Origin: Sphingomonas sp. LaA6.9
GTDB lineage: Bacteria; Pseudomonadota; Alphaproteobacteria; Sphingomonadales; Sphingomonadaceae
Reading direction: 5' to 3'
Length of the DNA stretch: 64,000 nt
Assembly (NCBI RefSeq): GCF_022601895.1
Contig: NZ_JAKVIO010000001.1
Location: forward strand, 186,001 to 250,000
Below, in pieces: positions 62,068 to 64,000 of this stretch; the stretch's first letter is position 1, and each line of letters starts with the position of its first letter. Under the pieces are notes generated by a model, which ran no database searches, was not told where the DNA came from, and saw only the letters and a program-made list of their open reading frames with translations. The translations under genes were made by a program, and so were the position numbers.

Positions 62068-62073
62068 CGGATC

Positions 62074-62128
62074 ACCCCTCCACCATGCTTCGCATGGTCC
62101 CCCTCCCCGAGACGAGCTCGGGGAGGAA
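62074..62128. repeat. intergenic palindrome, family 4, copy 3 (right flank of DUF559 gene)
   Basis: Inverted copy of the left-flank unit: CCCCTCCACC, then CCATGC/GCATGG and CCTCCCCGAG/CTCGGGGAGG. Together the two copies form a terminal inverted repeat around the DUF559 gene. It ends 13 bases before the next gene's ATG. Confidence 0.85.
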
Positions 62129-62141
62129 TTAGGAAGCCAGT

Positions 62142-64000
62142 ATGATCAAATCTCTCCTCATCGCCAATCGCGGCGAAATCGCCTGCCGCATCATCCGCAC
62201 CGCGCGCGAGATGGGGATCCGCACCGTCGCGGTCTACTCGGACGCTGACGCAAAGGCGCTGCACGTCCGCGAGGCCGACGAGGCCGTGCATATCGGCCCG
62301 TCGCCCGCGCGCGAATCCTACCTCATCGGTGAGAAGATCATCGCCGCCGCAAAGGCGACGGGGGCGGAAGCGATCCACCCCGGCTATGGCTTCCTGTCCG
62401 AAAACGCCGCATTCGCGCAAAGCGTGATCGACGCCGGTCTCATCTGGGTTGGCCCGAAACCGTCCAGCATCACCGCGATGGGCCTGAAGGATGCCGCCAA
62501 GAAGCTGATGCAGGATGCGGGCGTGCCGACCACACCGGGTTATCTCGGCGAGGATCAGGACCCCGGCAACCTGCAACAGCAAGCCGATGCGATCGGCTAT
62601 CCCGTGCTCATCAAGGCGGTCGCGGGTGGCGGCGGCAAGGGCATGCGCCGCGTCGATGCGCCCGAGGACTTTGCCGACGCGCTGCTCTCGTGCAAGCGCG
62701 AGGCCGCCTCGTCCTTCGGCGACGATCGCGTGCTGATCGAGAAATACATCCTTTCGCCGCGCCATATCGAGGTGCAGGTCTTCGGCGATACACACGGCAA
62801 CATCGTCCACCTTTTCGAACGCGACTGCTCGCTGCAGCGTCGCCACCAGAAGGTGATCGAGGAAGCCCCGGCACCGGGGATGGACGAAGCGACGCGCGAG
62901 GCGATCTGCGCCGCCGCGGTCCGCGCCGCGAAAGCCGTCGACTATGTCGGCGCGGGCACGATCGAGTTCATCGCAGACGCCTCGGAGGGCCTGCGCGCCG
63001 ACCGCATCTGGTTCATGGAAATGAACACCCGGCTTCAGGTCGAGCATCCCGTGACCGAAGAGATCACCGGGCAGGATCTCGTCGAATGGCAGCTTCTGGT
63101 AGCGAGCGGCGAGCCGCTGCCGAAAACGCAGGACGAGCTTTCGATCGACGGCTGGGCGATGGAAGCGCGGCTCTATGCCGAAAATCCCGCGACGGGCTTC
63201 CTGCCTTCCACCGGCCGCCTTGACCATCTTTCGTTACCGGATAGCGGGCGGATCGAGACCGGGGTCGAGGAAGGCGACACTATCTCTTCATTTTATGACC
63301 CGATGATCGCCAAGATCGTCGTCTGGGGCGAGGATCGCGAAGCTGCCCGATCCGATCTGGCTGTGGCCTGCAGCGCAGTCGAATGCGAGCCGGTGAAGAC
63401 CAATGCGTGGTTTCTTGAGCGTCTCGTCGATCGCCCGGAGTTCGGTGCTGGGGATGTGACGACTGGTTTTATCGCTGAGCAACTAGAGGCGCTTTGCGCC
63501 GCTCCTGAACCGAGTGACGCGTTGCTTCAATATGCGGCGGATGATCTTGCATTCAGCGATGCGTACATGCCCGACGTATCAAAAAACTCTCATCAGGAGT
63601 TCGTCCAGTCTAAATTCGGCTTTCGTCTCAACGCGCCTGCGCAGCGAACGGTGCGATTGACGGTCGACGGTCAGGTGCGTGAAACTTCGGTAAGCGATAA
63701 CGCGCTCTGGTACGATTATACGCGAACCGTTGTTCGTGATGGTAGCTCGGCAACTTACTTCGAAAATGGTGCTGCCTTCGTGATCAGTGCCAATCGCGTC
63801 GACGGTGGCCACGGCGCAGGCGCCGCCGACGGCGCGATCCTCTCGCCCATGCCCGGCCGTATCATCGCGGTCGACGTCGCGCCCGGCGCCACCGTCGCCA
63901 AGGGCCAGAAGCTCGTCACGCTCGAGGCCATGAAGATGGAGCACAGCCTTGTCGCGCCGTTCGACGGCGTCGTGGCCGAACTCAATGCCGAGGCGGGCGG
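62142..64000 (+). CDS. methylcrotonyl-CoA carboxylase alpha (biotin carboxylase) subunit, 3' truncated
   Basis: Open from the ATG at 62142 to the right edge, 619 codons without a stop. Biotin carboxylase landmarks: LLIANRGEIACRIIRTAREM, ATP-grasp loop GGGGKGMRRVD, FMEMNTRLQVEHPVTEEITG; the BCCP biotinylation site EAMKMEHS near the right end (lysine codon 63933-63935). ATP-dependent carboxylation of biotin, partnered with the beta subunit upstream. From about 63360 to 63780 codon use shifts to T/A-ending codons (CGT, GGT, CTT, GCT), then returns abruptly to GC-rich usage. Preceded by a family 4 palindrome. Confidence 0.93.
   Translation, partial: MIKSLLIANRGEIACRIIRTAREMGIRTVAVYSDADAKALHVREADEAVHIGPSPARESYLIGEKIIAAAKATGAEAIHPGYGFLSENAAFAQSVIDAGLIWVGPKPSSITAMGLKDAAKKLMQDAGVPTTPGYLGEDQDPGNLQQQADAIGYPVLIKAVAGGGGKGMRRVDAPEDFADALLSCKREAASSFGDDRVLIEKYILSPRHIEVQVFGDTHGNIVHLFERDCSLQRRHQKVIEEAPAPGMDEATREAICAAAVRAAKAVDYVGAGTIEFIADASEGLRADRIWFMEMNTRLQVEHPVTEEITGQDLVEWQLLVASGEPLPKTQDELSIDGWAMEARLYAENPATGFLPSTGRLDHLSLPDSGRIETGVEEGDTISSFYDPMIAKIVVWGEDREAARSDLAVACSAVECEPVKTNAWFLERLVDRPEFGAGDVTTGFIAEQLEALCAAPEPSDALLQYAADDLAFSDAYMPDVSKNSHQEFVQSKFGFRLNAPAQRTVRLTVDGQVRETSVSDNALWYDYTRTVVRDGSSATYFENGAAFVISANRVDGGHGAGAADGAILSPMPGRIIAVDVAPGATVAKGQKLVTLEAMKMEHSLVAPFDGVVAELNAEAG

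Noticed and set aside
61621-62145. Plus-strand frame across the DUF559 gene, which would keep the leucine operon co-directional
   Set aside because: No family features; the minus strand encodes clear DUF559 motifs.
1-64000. CRISPR arrays, rRNA, tRNA genes, complete insertion sequences or prophage
   Set aside because: Looked for regularly spaced repeats, tRNA-like cloverleaves with conserved loop sequence, and transposase or phage genes; none was found.

Overview
The window looks like chromosomal DNA of a sphingomonad-type alphaproteobacterium. It is GC-rich, packed with short or overlapping gene junctions, and carries a TonB-dependent receptor with a DIIVTAR-type N-terminus, an AstD, a SelO, the DUF934/DUF2849 sulfite-reductase cluster, and several families of cloverleaf intergenic palindromes. 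This assignment is inference from gene content; no rRNA, tRNA, CRISPR array or complete insertion sequence was seen.

Layout. 0-15 kb is housekeeping and central metabolism: a truncated AceE/transketolase-like enzyme, a DMT transporter, a eukaryote/archaea-type prolyl-tRNA synthetase, GlpD, RNase R, a phosphoribosyltransferase, an ABC-F ATPase, an LLM flavin oxidoreductase, and malate synthase G divergent from a LysR regulator. A small PhyH-like oxygenase follows.

15.9-38.6 kb is the most interesting part: a catabolic island of about 20 genes in five transcription units. A leftward operon (22051 to 15930) encodes a two-domain alpha/beta-hydrolase, a small conserved protein, LeuC- and LeuD-like hydratase subunits, an HMG-CoA-lyase-like enzyme and a CaiB-type CoA-transferase. 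A rightward operon (22138 to 26502) encodes an isochorismatase-family amidase, two PuuE-like polysaccharide-deacetylase-fold hydrolases, an aldehyde dehydrogenase and a second copy of the small protein. Then come a quinone-oxidoreductase/YCII/DUF1330 operon, a TonB receptor, a DUF1838 protein, and an envelope operon (37638 to 32627) with a third copy of the small protein, a Tat-exported nitrilase-like protein lacking its catalytic cysteine, a membrane protein, a VAO/PCMH-type flavoprotein and a cytochrome c lipoprotein. A palindrome, TGTCCGGACA or a one-base variant, lies upstream of the first four units and the DUF1838 gene, so they probably form one regulon. The enzyme set would suit degradation of a cyclic imide or amide: ring opening, deamidation, hydration of an unsaturated dicarboxylate, CoA activation and C-C cleavage. 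That pathway is inference. A PspC gene with a sigma-54-like promoter sits inside the island.

38.6-53 kb: aminotransferase; assimilatory sulfate reduction (CysH, DUF934, CysI-like, DUF2849, uroporphyrinogen methyltransferase); a MarC protein flanked by duplicated copies of the cobA 5' region; a small DUF7660-like gene; AstD; SelO; alpha/beta-hydrolase; glycosyltransferase; nitronate monooxygenase family protein; D-2-hydroxyacid dehydrogenase. 53-57 kb: SH3-domain exported protein, amidohydrolase, OmpA-family protein, thiolase.

57.3-64 kb is a leucine/isovalerate catabolic operon (isovaleryl-CoA dehydrogenase, methylcrotonyl-CoA carboxylase beta and alpha) divergent from a LysR gene. It is interrupted by a DUF559 nuclease gene on the other strand, flanked by inverted copies of a palindromic repeat. 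The alpha subunit gene runs off the right edge.
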